Assembly (NCBI GenBank): GCA_037043455.1
Contig: JAWPHD010004380.1
Coordinates: forward strand, 62,001-126,000
Origin: Cyrtodaria siliqua
Lineage: Eukaryota > Mollusca > Bivalvia > Adapedonta > Hiatellidae
DNA length: 64,000 bases
Direction of reading: 5' to 3'
Shown here: positions 12,173 to 24,131 of the stretch, in pieces
Layout of the letters: every line of letters begins with the position of its first letter
Position numbering within the stretch: position 1 is the stretch's first letter
Made by a program: the position numbers and the translations under genes
Notes under the pieces: generated by a model
What the model was told of the DNA's origin: nothing
Databases searched by the model: none
The model's input: the letters and a program-made list of their open reading frames with translations, nothing else

Positions 12173-15100
12173 TACCGCTTAGGGGGCGTGAGAAGTGTTG
12201 CTTCTTTCATTACTTCTCATGAACAGACTCAATAAAACCGAGTCTGCTGCTTTATTCTCTGAATTGTGTTTGATCACCTTTATCAGTATTTATTAACATG
12301 CACACTAGCGTTCGTTTAGTGCAGTGTGGCGGCTGTAAAAAGTCTCCCCGTGCTACGAATCAGTAGTGTTATTTTTTACTGGTCCTTTGGGACCAACGAG
12401 CCCAATATAGGTGGATTTAAAGTAGAATACCGCTTAGGGGGCGTGAGAAGTGTTGCTTCTTTCATTACTTCTCATGAACAGACTCAATAAAACCGAGTCT
12501 GCTGCTTTATTCTCTGAATTGTGTTTGTTGCTCTCAAAGGATCACCTTTATCAGTATTTATTAACATGCACACTAGCGTTCGTTTAGTGCAGTGTGGCGG
12601 CTGTAAAAAGTCTCCCCTGGCTACGAATCAGTAGTGTTATGTTTTACTGGTCCTTTGGGACCAACGAGCCCAATATAGGTGGCTTTAAAGTAGAATACCG
12701 CTTAGGGGGCGTGAGAAGTGTTGCTTCTTTCATTACTTCTCATGAACAGACTCAATAAAACCGAGTCTGCTGCTTTATTCTCTGAATTGTGTTTGTTGCT
12801 CTCAAAGGATCACCTTTATCAGTATTTATTAACATGCACACTAGCGTTCGTTTAGTGCAGTGTGGCGGCTGTAAAAAGTCTCCCCGTGCTACGAATCAGT
12901 AGTGTTATTTTTTACTGGTCCTTTGGGACCAACGAGCCCAATATAGGTGGCTTTAAAGTAGAATACCGCTTAGGGGGCGTGAGAAGTGTTGCTTCTTTCA
13001 TTACTTCTCATGAACAGACTCAATAAAATCGAGTCTGCTGCTTTATTCTCTGAATTGTGTTTGTTGCTCTCAAAGGATCACCTTTATCAGTATTTATTGA
13101 CATGCACACTAGCGTTCGTTTAGTGCAGTGTGGCGGCTGTAAAAAGTATCCCCGTGCTACGAATCAGTAGTGTTATTTTTTACTGGTCCTTTGGGACCAA
13201 CGAGCCCAATATAGGTGGCTTTAAAGTAGTATACCGCTTAGGGGGCGTGAGAAGTGTTGCTTCTTTCATTACTTCTCATGAACAGACTCAATAAAACCGA
13301 GTCTGCTGCTTTATTCTCTGAATTGTGTTTGTTGCTCTCAAAGGATCACCTTTATCAGTATTTATTAACATGCACACTAGCGTTCGTTTAGTGCAGTGTG
13401 GCGGCTGTAAAAAGTCTCCCCGTGCTACGAATCAGTAGTGTTATTTTTTACTGGTCCTTTGAGACCAACGAGCCCAATATAGGTGGCTTTAAAGTAGAAT
13501 ACCGCTTAGGGGGCGTGAGAAGTGTTGCTTCTTTCATTACTTCTCATGAACAGACTCAATAAAATCGAGTCTGCTGCTTTATTCTCTGAATTGTGTTTGT
13601 TGCTCTCAAAGGATCACCTTTATCAGTATTTATTGACATGCACACTAGCGTTCGTTTAGTGCAGTGTGGCGGCTGTAAAAAGTATCCCCGTGCTACGAAT
13701 CAGTAGTGTTATTTTTTACTGGTCCTTTGGGACCAACGAGCCCAATATAGGTGGCTTTAAAGTAGAATACCGCTTAGGGGGCGTGAGAAGTGTTGCTTCT
13801 TTCATTACTTCTCATGAACAGACTCAATAAAACCGAGTCTGCTGCTTTATTCTCTGAATTGTGTTTGTTGCTCTCAAAGGATCACCTTTATCAGTATTTA
13901 TTAACATGCACACTAGCGTTCGTTTAGTGCAGTGTGGCGGCTGTAAAAAGTCTCCCCGTGCTACGAATCAGTAGTGTTATTTTTTACTGGTCCTTTGGGA
14001 CCAACGAGCCCAATATAGGTGGCTTTAAAGTAGAATACCGCTTAGGGGGCGTGAGAAGTGTTGCTTCTTTCATTACTTCTCATGAACAGACTCAATAAAA
14101 TCGAGTCTGCTGCTTTATTCTCTGAATTGTGTTTGTTGCTCTCAAAGGATCACCTTTATCAGTATTTATTGACATGCACACTAGCGTTCGTTTAGTGCAG
14201 TGTGGCGGCTGTAAAAAGTATCCCCGTGCTACGAATCAGTAGTGTTATTTTTTACTGGTCCTTTGGGACCAACGAGCCCAATATAGGTGGCTTTAAAGTA
14301 GTATACCGCTTAGGGGGCGTGAGAAGTGTTGCTTCTTTCATTACTTCTCATGAACAGACTCAATAAAACCGAGTCTGCTGCTTTATTCTCTGAATTGTGT
14401 TTGTTGCTCTCAAAGGATCACACCTTTATCAGTATTTATTAACATGCACACTAGCGTTCGTTTAGTGCAGTGTGGCGGCTGTAAAAAGTCTCCCCGTGCT
14501 GCGAATCAGTAGTGTTATTTTTTACTGGTCCTTTGGGACCAACGAGCCCAATATAGGTGGCTTTAAAGTAGAATACCGCTTAGGGGGCGTGAGAAGTGTT
14601 GCTTCTTTCATTACTTCTCATGAACAGACTCAATAAAACCGAGTCTGCTGCTTTATTCTCTGAATTGTGTTTGTTGCTCTCAAAGGATCACCTTTATCAG
14701 TATTTATTAACATGCACACTAGCGTTCGTTTAGTGCAGTGTGGCGGCTGTAAAAAGTCTCCCCGTGCTACGAATCAGTAGTGTTATTTTTTACTGGTCCT
14801 TTGGGACCAACGAGCCCAATATAGGTGGCTTTAAAGTAGTATACCGCTTAGGGGGCGTGAGAAGTGTTGCTTCTTTCATTACTTCTCATGAACAGACTCA
14901 ATAAAACCGAGTCTGCTGCTTTATTCTCTGAATAGTGTTTGTTGCTCTCAAAGGATCACACCTTTATCAGTATTTATTAACATGCACACTAGCGTTCGTT
15001 TAGTGCAGTGTGGCGGCTGTAAAAAGTCTCCCCGTGATGCGAATCAGTAGTGTTATTTTTTACTGGTCCTTTGGGACCAACGAGCCCAATATAGGTGGCT

Positions 15101-16840
15101 TTAAATTAGAATACCGCTTAGGGGGCGTGAGATGTGTTGCTTCTTTCATTACTTCTCATGAACAGACTCAATAAAACCGAGTCTGCTGCTTTATTCTCTG
15201 AATTGTGTTTGTTGCTCTCAAAGGATCACCTTTACCAGTATTTATTAACATGCACACTAGCGTTCGTTTAGTGCAGTGTGGCGGCTGTAAAAAGTCTCCC
15301 CGTGCTACGAATCAGTAGTGTTATTTTTTACTGGTCCTTTGGGACCAACGAGCCCAATATAGGTGGCTTTAAAGTAGAATACCGCTTAGGGGGCGTGAGA
15401 AGTGTTGCTTTTTTCATTACTTCTCATGAACAGACTCAATAAAACCGAGTCTGCTGCTTTATTCTCTGAATTGTGTTTGTTGCTCTCAAAGGATCACCTT
15501 TATCAGTATTTATTAACATGCACACTAGCGTTCGTTTAGTGCAGTGTGGCGGCTGTAAAAAGTCTCCCCGTGCTACGAATCAGTAGTGTTATTTTTTACT
15601 GGTCCTTTGGGACCAACGAGCCCAATATAGGTGGCTTTAAAGTAGAATACCGCTTAGGGGGCATGAGAAGTGTTGCTTCTTTCATTACTTCTCATGAACA
15701 GACTCAATAAAACCGAGTCTGCTGCTTTATTCTCTGAATTGTGTTTGTTGCTCTCAAAGGATCACCTTTATCAGTATTTATTAACATGCACACTAGCGTT
15801 CGTTTAGTGCAGTGTGGCGGCTGTAAAAAGTCTCCCCGTGCTACGAATCAGTAGTGTTATTTTTTACTGGTCCTTTGGGACCAACGAGCCCAATATAGGT
15901 GGCTTTAAATTAGAATACCGCTTAGGGGGCGTGAGATGTGTTGCTTCTTTCATTACTTCTCATGAACAGACTCAATAAAACCGAGTCTGCTGCTTTATTC
16001 TCTGAATTGTGTTTGTTGCTCTCAAAGGATCACCTTTACCAGTATTTATTAACATGCACACTAGCGTTCGTTTAGTGCAGTGTGGCGGCTGTAAAAAGTC
16101 TCCCCGTGCTACGAATCAGTAGTGTTATTTTTTACTGGTCCTTTGGGACCTACGAGCCCAATATAGGTGGCTTTAAAGTAGAATACCGCTTAGGGGGCGT
16201 GAGAAGTGTTGCTTCTTTCATTACTTCTCATGAACAGACTCAATAAAACCGAGTCTGCTGCTTTATTCTCTGAATTGTGTTTGTTGCTCTCAAAGGATCA
16301 CCTTTATCAGTATTTATTAACATGCACACTAGCGTTCGTTTGGTGCAGTGTGGCGGCTGTAAAAAGTCTCCCCGTGCTACGAATCAGTAGTGTTATTTTT
16401 TACTGGTCCTTTGGGACCAACGAGCCCAATATAGGTGGCTTTAAAGTAGAATACTGCTTAGGGAGCGTGAGAAGTGTTGCTTCTTTCATTACTTCTCATG
16501 AACAGACTCAATAAAACCGAGTCTGCTGCTTTATTCTCTGAATTGTGTTTGTTGCTCTCAAAGGATCACCTTTATCAGTATTTATTAACATGCACACTAG
16601 CGTTCGTTTAGTGCAGTGTGGCGGCTGTAAAAAGTCTCCCCGTGCTACGAATCAGTAGTGTTATTTTTTACTGGTCCTTTGGGACCAACGAGCCCAATAT
16701 AGGTGGCTTTAAAGTAGAATACCGCTTAGGGGGCGTGAGAAGTGTTGCTTCTTTCATTACTTCTCATGAACAGACTCAATAAAACCGAGTCTGCTGCTTT
16801 ATTCTCTGAATTGTGTTTGTTGCTCTCAAAGGATCACCTT
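12173..16840 (+). repeat. 268 bp satellite array with higher-order structure
   Basis: Units begin at TACCGCTTAGGGGG: 12,173, 12,428, 12,696, 12,964, 13,232, 13,500, 13,768, 14,036, 14,304, 14,574, 14,842, 15,112, 15,380, 15,648, 15,916, 16,184 (16,452 with TACTGC) and a partial unit at 16,720. The first unit is 255 bp because GTTGCTCTCAAAG is missing; two are 270 bp. Units are very similar but share diagnostic variants in a period of two (536 bp) and later three (804 bp) units. Each unit can form hairpins GAGAAGT/ACTTCTC, CAGACTC/GAGTCTG and GGTCC/GGACC. The 102-codon ORF at 16,206-16,514 simply reads through it. An inverted fragment is at 50,464-50,863. Confidence 0.95.
12445..12501 (+). other. 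Representative double-hairpin core of the satellite
   Basis: Stem 1 is GAGAAGT (12,445-12,451) with ACTTCTC (12,467-12,473) and a 15 nt loop. A five-base linker, ATGAA, leads to stem 2, CAGACTC (12,479-12,485) with GAGTCTG (12,495-12,501), and a 9 nt loop AATAAAACC. The same geometry with different paired bases occurs at 56,083-56,142 and 62,188-62,245. Whether it acts as RNA or DNA is unknown. Confidence 0.7.
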
Positions 16841-16844
16841 ATTT

Positions 16845-17365
16845 GTATTTATTGTATGATAGACTAGTAATGTTCGTATGTGTGAATTAAAATAATAAAG
16901 AATTTGAATTTGAATTCGAATTTGAATTTGTAACATAGAACTTGTATACAGTGCATAGGGTATGTCATGTATGGATAGTTTACATTACAAGCCACAAAAC
17001 TATTATGCACGAGTAACATTTTCTTTCAAATTGCATTCCATTTTAATTTGTCATGTAAAAAAGATTATTTTGTCACCACAATGAGCCGTAACAGTAGAAT
17101 TTCGGTAAAACGATTCGTTAGTGCAGTATAGTTTGACATAACTTCCTATTTCGGATTTACAACAAGACGACGAAGATGGCCCTAAATCGATCACCTGAGT
17201 ACTGGCCCATTAACGAACCTTTTCGAAATCTTATGGTCATCTACAATCTGTGCAAGTGTGGTTAAGATTGTTCAAGATATATGGCCTATGTTGTGTTAAC
17301 AACATTGATATAAAGACACTGACACAGTTTGTTAAAGATCAAATACAAAATTAAGGTGCTGAGTG
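16845..17365. other. Unique DNA after the satellite
   Basis: Begins with a short self-complementary GAATTTGAATTCGAATTTG stretch (about 16,901-16,930) preceded by AATAAAGAATTTG. No gene is recognised. Confidence 0.5.
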
Positions 17366-18335
17366 CCTTGTGGTTTCAGAGAAGAGTTTTTAAGTTTTTC
17401 CCTATACAAGTCTATGTAAAACATGTGACCCCTGGTTAGTGCCAAATGTGACCCCAGAGTCACCATTTGAATAAACTTGGTAAAGTTAAGCTCATAGTAA
17501 ATGCAAACTATTAAACCTCTGGCTCTTGTAGTTTAGAGAAGAAGTTTTTTTATTTTTTTTAACTATATAAATATATGTAAAACTGTGACGCCCGGGACGG
17601 GGCCAAATTTGACCCCAGGGTCACCATTTGAACTAACTTGGTGGAGGACCATGAGCTTATAGCAAATGCAAAATATTAAACCTCTGGCTCTTGCTGTTTC
17701 AGAGAAGAAGACTTTTTAAGTTTTTCCCTATACAAGTCTATGTAAAACTAAGACCCCCGGGGCGGGGCCAAATGTGACCCCAGGGTCACCATTTGAACAA
17801 ACTTGGTAAAGGACCATAATCTTATAGTAACTGCAAACTGTTAAACCTCTGGCTCTTGAAGTTTCAGAGAAAAAGATTTTTTAATTATTTTCCTATATAA
17901 GTCTATGAAAAACTGTGACCCCTAGGGCAGTGCCAAATTTGACACCAGGGTCACCATTTGAACAAACTTGGTAGAGGACGATAAGCTTATAGCAAATGCA
18001 AAATATTAAACCTCTGGCTCTTGCAGTTTCAGAGACGATGATTTTTTATGTTTTTACTTATACAAGGGTATGTAAAACATGTGACCCCTTGGGCGGGGCC
18101 AAATATGACCCCAAACTTGGTAAAGGAGCATAAGAATATAGTAAATTCAAAATAATAAACCTCTGGCTCTTGTAGATTCAGAGAAGAAGATTCTTAATAT
18201 TTTTCATATGTAAGTCTATGTAAAACTGTCACCCCCGGGGCGGGGCCAAATTAGACCCCAAGCACCATTTGAACAAACTTAGTAGAGGACCATACGATGA
18301 TGCTACATGTAATACATGAAAGCTCTGTGCCTTGT
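17365..18335 (+). repeat. Tandem ~163 bp repeat, family C
   Basis: About six units, each with CTCTGGCTCTTG, AGTTTCAGAGAAGAAGATTT, TTTTTCCCTATACAAGTCTA, TGTAAAACTGTGACCCC, GGGGCGGGGCCAAATGTGAC and CCAGGGTCACCATTTGAAC. Units start near 17,371, 17,523, 17,690, 17,853, 18,018 and 18,166. It runs into AAGATTTTTTAAGG...GCGCTGACC at 18,340-18,500, then into reversed family A. No coding potential is maintained. Confidence 0.85.
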
Positions 18336-18895
18336 GGTTTCAAAGAAGAAGATTTTTTAAGGTTTCGAATATATATAGTAATGACGGCCATATTGGATGT
18401 CGCGCTGACCTAATTTTAACAAATCTTAAAAGCATTTATCTAAGGATCATCCATGTGAAGTTTGGTCAAAATTGGCCAAGTGGTTCTGAAGAGAAGTCGT
18501 TTGAAGCAAAAGTTAACGCCAACAATAAAAAAAAAAAAATAATAATAATAAAAAACAACAACAAAAAAACCCTGAAAAAACAACAACTGAACTTTCCTGA
18601 GCTTTTATTGACATTAACAATCTGGTAAGGTTTGGTAAAGATCGGATGAAAAATGAAGGCCCTATCATCTTAACGAGGCAAAATATAGCATTTTCAACTC
18701 AATCAAGGGCCATAACTCCGCTGTTACTGATCCGATCTGGCTGGTATCTTTCACATATTAACAATATGTTAAAGTCTGGTAAAGATCGGATGAAAAATGA
18801 AGGCCCTATCTTAACGAGATAAAAGTTAAAGACGGCGGACGGACGGCGGACGACGGACAAAGAGTGATCCCAATACATCACCTTGAGCCGATCTA
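18336..18895 (-). repeat. Reverse-oriented family A units and GGAC-rich end
   Basis: Two family A units on the minus strand (GATCGGATGAAAAATGAAGG at about 18,640 and 18,784; AAGGGCCATAACTCCG at 18,704). They end in a GACGGCGGACGGACGG run at 18,830-18,858 and AGTGATCCCAATACATCACC. An A-rich (AATAATAATAAAAA) tract lies at 18,527-18,580. I recall similar GGAC-rich ends in bivalve repeats. Confidence 0.75.
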
Positions 18896-18939
18896 AAAAA
18901 CTTATATTCTTGCAGTCGACAATTCAGTGACTTGACAAT

Positions 18940-20115
18940 CATTTTCCATGTTTTTAATACTGAACATTTTTTATTAAGATAAATCTTTAAATACTGAATT
19001 TCCAACTATGGTTAATAATATTTATCCTAAAGATATCTTAACAAAGCTAATATATCTGATAATAACGCTTCTTTTCTTGATTTAGATCTCTCGATTGAAA
19101 ATGGTGAAATAATTAGCAAAATCTATGACAAGAAAGATAATTTTAATTTTGACAGTGTTAATTACCTCCACTTGGATATGGATGTTCCCTGAGCAACTTC
19201 TTATGGGGTGTATGTGTCTCAACTTATTCGTTTTTCAAGAGCTTGTACTCCAGTTGAGGATTTTAATATTCGTAATCTTTGAATAACTAAAAGGCTACTC
19301 AATCAGGTTTACCGTTACCATAAACTTCGTAAAAACTTTGAAATTTTTATCATCGTAACCCTGACCTTCTTTCCAAATATAAAGAAATTTAAGGACTCTT
19401 TTGCGACAACCTGACTTCTATGGTGATGTGATTTATAAACTTCGTACGATTCTTGGGCATGATCACTTTCGTGCTATCTTTGTTAAACTTGTTAAAACGT
19501 TTATCAAAAGAGGTTATGACCCTATCATTTTGCAACGTACAGCATGCTTGGTGGTCGACCCTTTTACAGTTCGCCACTATGCTTTCGTCTTTAATTGTAC
19601 GATGACCGGACAGAAAATGTACCCTATGATGACGCCTACCTTAAGCCCGTTTAATGTTTGTCTATGATCTTTCTTGTAGTGCCCTTAATGGTTTATTCTC
19701 TTGTTGCTCTGGCTTCTGCCAAGTCACTGAGAACCTTCATTGTGGCTTTCTAGGCTATTGTTTTTTTGTATTATATTTACACGAGTTGTGTTTTACTTAT
19801 ATTGCCTATTGATGCTGCCTTGTTGGTTAGAGAAGAGATCATGGCGGGGATTTATTTATTTACACTGTCCTGTTTTAATGGGATGACAGTATGGTAAGTG
19901 TGAGGTTTGGTGCACCCTAGAACCGGTTTAAACCCCCAGTGGTCTACTTTGCCACTGACCGTTCCAAGGCGGTAGCCCTATTGTCAACCCTTTTGTGTTT
20001 GTGATGTCGTTTGCATTTCTGACTACTTTTGCCTTCTTGTTTGTCTTTTTGCGTGTTTGTTTCTGTGTTTTGTGGTTGACTGTCCTCCTTGAATGCTATT
20101 TTCCCTGTCCGATCT
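18940..20115 (+). pseudogene. Penelope-like RT element, C-terminal relic plus 3' UTR
   Basis: From about 19,009 the translation gives MVNNIYPKDI, then LDLDLSIENGE, ISKIYDKKDNF, TSYGVYVSQLIRFSRACTP, KLRKNF and GYDPIILQRTACLVVDPFTV. This is the conserved C-terminal half of an RT protein abundant in aquatic animals. Several stops and frameshifts interrupt it (for example after DMDVP and RNL), so it is dead. The RT catalytic region is missing or decayed before 19,009. The 3' UTR follows from 19,674 with GCTCTGGCTTCTGCCAAGTC, TTTATTTACACTGTCCTG, GGTTTGGTGCACCCTAGAAC and a CCCTGTCCGATCTTTTTATA end. The class name is tentative; a relative at 53,285-54,260 keeps more of the RT. Confidence 0.7.
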
Positions 20116-21518
20116 TTTTATATTTCTTTGATTAGCGGTTACCATAAAATCAGATTCAAAAAAAGCATTGTTGTCCGTTTTTATAGTTTAACAATGCAGT
20201 ATTTTAATTGGTACATTGTCATCCTTGTCCAAAATCAACAATTGACAAATAGCGATTATAAAACTATCTCGAATAACATTTAGATAACATGATTATTTAG
20301 GTTATCTTTCCGAACCTTTTATACATTTGCAGTCAATGTTATCTTCATCACATGTTCGAATTTTGCTTCATGAGCGATCTTGCCCCTTCGTTTTTCATCT
20401 GATCTTTACCAAACCCGGCCAGATTGTTTATATTAATAAACTTTGAACATCAAGTTCAAGTATAATTAGTAACACAGGAATTTTGGCACTTGATTTATTG
20501 AAAAATATCACATTGTAAAAAATATATTAAATCTCCAGATATTGCATTTTTTGTCTGATCTTTAACAAACTTGCTCCGAGTGTTTATATCAATGCAAGCT
20601 TTAACAAGTTCAATAACCTGTCACTTTTGAGAAAGGCCAGCAGAGTTGTCGGTCATACAAGGGAGTGTGGACACATTGAACAACTATCAATGTCGGACTA
20701 GAAACAGCACATTACAGTCACTGGTCTAGTTAAATATTCCAAAACGTGCGTTTTTAACGCTCTGGTTTCTTAATTGGTCGTTCCATCTTTACCAAGCAAA
20801 CTTGAATTTGATAACAGCTCTGATTAGACTGAAACTGAAAACCATTTATATCTCTGGATCCTTCACGTTTAACCTAATATTTCCCAACCTTCGCCATAGT
20901 TGTTATATCAATGACAGCTTAAACAAGTTCAATAACTTGTAAAATTCCGAATTGTGGCCCTTGATGGAATGAAAAGTGCTGTTTTGCTTTCTTTACTCTC
21001 TAGGTCCTTCATTTGTCATCTTTACCAGCCATATCTGAAACCAATATTGATCCCATCTCTGACCTATTATAAAAGCCCTTGTTTAATTTAGTTAACTTTG
21101 CAATTACAGATTTTATTCACTAAAAATAATGTATAACTCTAACCAATCTCTAACTTCTTAATGTCTTTTTAACCATTTCCACTAATGAACTCAAAACGTC
21201 TATATTAGTTTCATATTGTACTCAATCGGGTATCTAGTGTCAGAAATCTATATTAATTTATATGTGTATTCAAAAAAATCAATATTACGTATTTGTATTA
21301 TGGAAGATAACAGTTAAACTCAATGAACTCAATTCGAGAACGTATTGTAGTTGCTTACAACTGAAACAGTACTGTTATGATACATTACTTGTTTGTTTTA
21401 GTTTTTTTAAATTATAATTATATTTTATGCTGAAAAAATATTGTTTTGTTCTGTTTAATTAATAAGGGACAATTCAAGATGAAATTTAACGTTTTGTTAG
21501 ATAGAGTTAAAGAGTTCA

Positions 21519-21628
21519 TTTAACAATGTTGAGTACAATACTGAATTCAACTGGACTCGACCAATATGGATTCTGTCCGCTGGGTACTCGTCCAATAGAA
21601 TTCAGTATTGTACTCCACATTGTTCAAT
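21519..21628. mobile_element. Foldback element, arm 1
   Basis: ACAATGTTGAGTACAATACT at 21,523 pairs with AGTATTGTACTCCACATTGT at 21,605-21,624. The pairing continues inward through GAATTC and GGACTCG/CGAGT. The ~25 nt centre is ACCAATATGGATTCTGTCC-like. No coding sequence. The copy in arm 2 is at 27,925-28,028. Confidence 0.7.
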
Positions 21629-21719
21629 AACCTCATATGCATGCATTTACTATTTGTTGTTGAATGGCGTTTTATGTCATTTTCAGAACATTTTAGGCAA
21701 TATTTGAAGGTCGGCTTTT

Positions 21720-22545
21720 AGTAGTGGAGGCAGACCATCCACCTTTTCCTGGATAGAACCAGTACTATACTCGGTTGCGAAAGAAAGTGTGCACTTAGGT
21801 TTTTGTAAAATTAATTTAATTACTTAGGGAAGAAATATTTCATGTTTCGTGTCAAAATTTAGAGCAAGGAATGACCAATATACTGCGCATATTTCTTTCG
21901 GAAACTGATTAACTTCAAATGGACGTTTTACTGCATAGAAAGGGTAGGGGTCAAAACCAAAAGTTGCAAATTGCTTGAAAGACAACAACCTGGAGGAAAT
22001 GATTAATTTATTGTTTGTATTTGAAATGTTGATGTTGATTTCGAATTAATATCGCGACGCCCCGTATTTGTTCAAAACGTTGACGCAGTCGGATAATTGA
22101 ATCCCTATGGCAATTTAATGCCCTGCTAACGTCAGTAACATTGTCGCCACGTGCAATCACCGTTAATGCTTGCATTCGTTGGTTTTCAACAAGTCTTGAG
22201 ATTTTGCTATCGCACAGATTTGAAATATTTCGTAAAAGGCAAAATGAAAGTCATGGAACAGGTTTTAGCCAGATGTAGCTTTTCCATGTGATGCACATGC
22301 AAATACTGCTAAATATCAAAACTTATATCGCATTTTTTACGGTTGACCGATAGTGACTCGGTTTAAGAAATTTGGATCGATACGACTTTTAGAACTGGAG
22401 ATATTTCAAAATCAAAAGTGCACACTTTCTTTTGCTGTAATAATCGGCACTTTCTCACTTACAAGATAAAGTCCCAGTGGGAGTGGAACCCGTGCATTTA
22501 CTAGCATTAACTTTTGACTTAGAACTATTTGCGCTACATTTCAAT
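21720..22545 (-). mobile_element. tRNA-type SINE split by a Tc1-like insertion, arm 1
   Basis: The outer parts read as one minus-strand SINE. Its tRNA-like end (GGTTCCACTCCCACTGGG, a B-box-like element) lies at about 22,468-22,490. Its body (GGTTCTATCCAGG, GGTCTGCCTCCAC) lies at 21,725-21,765. The same body words, CAGTACT and GTCTGCCTCCGCCGC, follow the tRNA-Leu-like head at 36,250-36,450. The two parts are separated by the inverted-repeat element at 21,777-22,435. Confidence 0.55.
21777..22435 (-). mobile_element. Tc1/mariner-like element relic, arm 1
   Basis: Terminal inverted repeats of about 20 bp, GCGAAAGAAAGTGTGCACTT on the left and its near-complement AAGTGCACACTTTCTTTTGC on the right, enclose ~660 bp. 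On the minus strand at about 22,065-22,180 the interior encodes NVTDVSRALNCHRDSIIRLR, a helix-turn-helix typical of Tc1/mariner transposase N-termini. The catalytic DDE part is absent and the frame has a stop upstream, so it is an internally deleted, non-functional copy. Confidence 0.65.
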
Positions 22546-23727
22546 TTCAATTAAATGACTCGGCTTTTTAATCTTTGGACGACCTTATTCGACATATACA
22601 TTTATAACGATTCTACAATTGACTTAATAATTAATTAAGAGATCACTTCAAGCTTAAACACTTGTGAGAGCCTGGCCTTCTCGATAATAAGCAATTTGCT
22701 TGTACATGAACAATTGAGTCAATTGACAGTACAATTGAAATATCCGTTAGTCCTGTATTTAATATGATATATTATGTTTCCTGTTGTCAATATGATTGAT
22801 ACAAGTATCATTTTATCGAAATACAAAACCCGGAAATTACTCCAAATATCATTCTTGCAAGAATCTCAGATTTATCTTAATGAGGAAAGAACCAATAGTG
22901 AGAATGTTTATTGAATGAAGAATGATAGACATATGAATGCAAGTTTGGAACCAACCTTTCGAACCGGAATATCTCAGAAAGAAAAAAAACTAAAAATGGT
23001 AATGATAATTGGAGTTGAAGTTAATATGTTACCTGCTTAAATATCCAAAAATCCAGATCCAATATACAAATCCTTATTCTGATACGATCGCATTTCGAAA
23101 GTTAAAGAAAAATCTCCGATATCAATCTGACGTTTAGTACAGTTGTTTTATAGTTCCACTGCAAATGTTCACATCACATGTCTTTTACACTCACACATAC
23201 GGAATTGATTGTTGTCACTGCACTCGCGAACAACAGTGATAACGTTAAAGCACGGTGTATTATATATATATATACAAAATATAGCCGAAGAGTAGGACGA
23301 CTACTTAAGCGCTCACTCCTTTAGAGTTTATTAGTTGTTAAAAATCGTTATCTGCTGTGCTATTAATAGAATAATAAACGCTAAATTTTAAAGCTTGGTA
23401 TCCCACAATTATTTTTAGACCTGGGAAATTCTGTACATTCTATTATGTCTAATCGCGGGAAACAAAAAACATTCTAAACTAGGAGGTAGTGTAGATAAGC
23501 AAATACATATACAACTTCGAGCGCACTTAGTATCTGGTTTTTATTTCAACTATTAACTAAATTGCGATATAAAAATACTTTAAAGGACACCTGTAAACAT
23601 GCTGTTAAGCAGTCTATAATATTATACCTCACGTTTAGACTCCAGTATATCATGCCTATACACTGACTTGAAACATGTATACTAATACATCAGTATTGTC
23701 AATGTTTGTAAAATTGAGTATGATCTG

Positions 23728-23912
23728 ACTATGGGTCCGTATACTTGGAAAAATGGGGATACACTCCGTATATTTTGAATATACGGGAAATATACGGAGA
23801 TATACGGAAAATTAAGTATACGGAGATATAAGGACCTGAACTATTCCCGTATACGCACCAGTAGTATACGGAGTCCCTTTATACTCTGGATACGTAAAAT
23901 GAATACGGGAAT
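23728..23912. repeat. CCGTATA / TATACGG motif cluster, arm 1
   Basis: Within ~185 bp the motif CCGTATA or its complement TATACGG occurs at least nine times in both orientations (TCCGTATACTTGG, CTCCGTATATTTTG, AATATACGGGAAATATACGG, CCCGTATACGCACC, AGTATACGGAGTCC). Further copies lie at 24,215-24,285. The arrangement can fold into many alternative hairpins. Arm 2 retains it at 30,147-30,465. Function unknown. Confidence 0.7.
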
Positions 23913-23919
23913 ATCCTAA

Positions 23920-24131
23920 CGCGTGGAGTGCGTGGTCCAGTGGTAGAGCGCCGAACTCCAGATCGAGGGGTCGTGGGTTCGATCCTCGCCGCGGCCACGT
24001 TAGTTATCCTTGAGCAATATAATTAATCCACATTGCTTAGTACTGGTTCTACCAAACAAGCCATCGAGAGTGATTAATCTAAGTTGCAAGAACTTGTTTC
24101 GCAGTCGATGTTAAATAAATATGTTTAAACA
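23920..24131 (+). mobile_element. tRNA-derived SINE with 10 bp target-site duplication
   Basis: Flanked by the direct repeat AATATCCTAA at 23,910-23,919 and 24,132-24,141. The head at 23,922-23,998 is tRNA-like: A-box TGGTCCAGTGGTAGAGC, anticodon region CTCCAGA (CCA as in tRNA-Trp), a well-paired T arm GTGGG-TTCGATC-CTCGC and B-box GGTTCGATCC. The acceptor and anticodon stems do not pair, so it is not a working tRNA. The body runs to an A/T-rich tail (TTAAATAAATATGTTT). Arm 2 of the duplication has the empty site at about 30,327-30,336. Confidence 0.85.

Noticed and set aside
16206..16514. 102-codon ORF inside the 268 bp satellite
   Set aside because: It exists only because a few units lack a stop in that frame; other units break it, and the unit length of 268 is not a multiple of three.
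12173..16840. CRISPR-like array or retrozyme with hammerhead
   Set aside because: Units are 268 bp of nearly identical sequence with no spacer structure, in eukaryotic context. No CUGANGA...GAAA hammerhead core was found on either strand of the unit.
23922..23998. Functional tRNA gene (CCA anticodon)
   Set aside because: The T arm pairs well but acceptor and anticodon stems do not; target duplications show it is the head of a SINE insertion.
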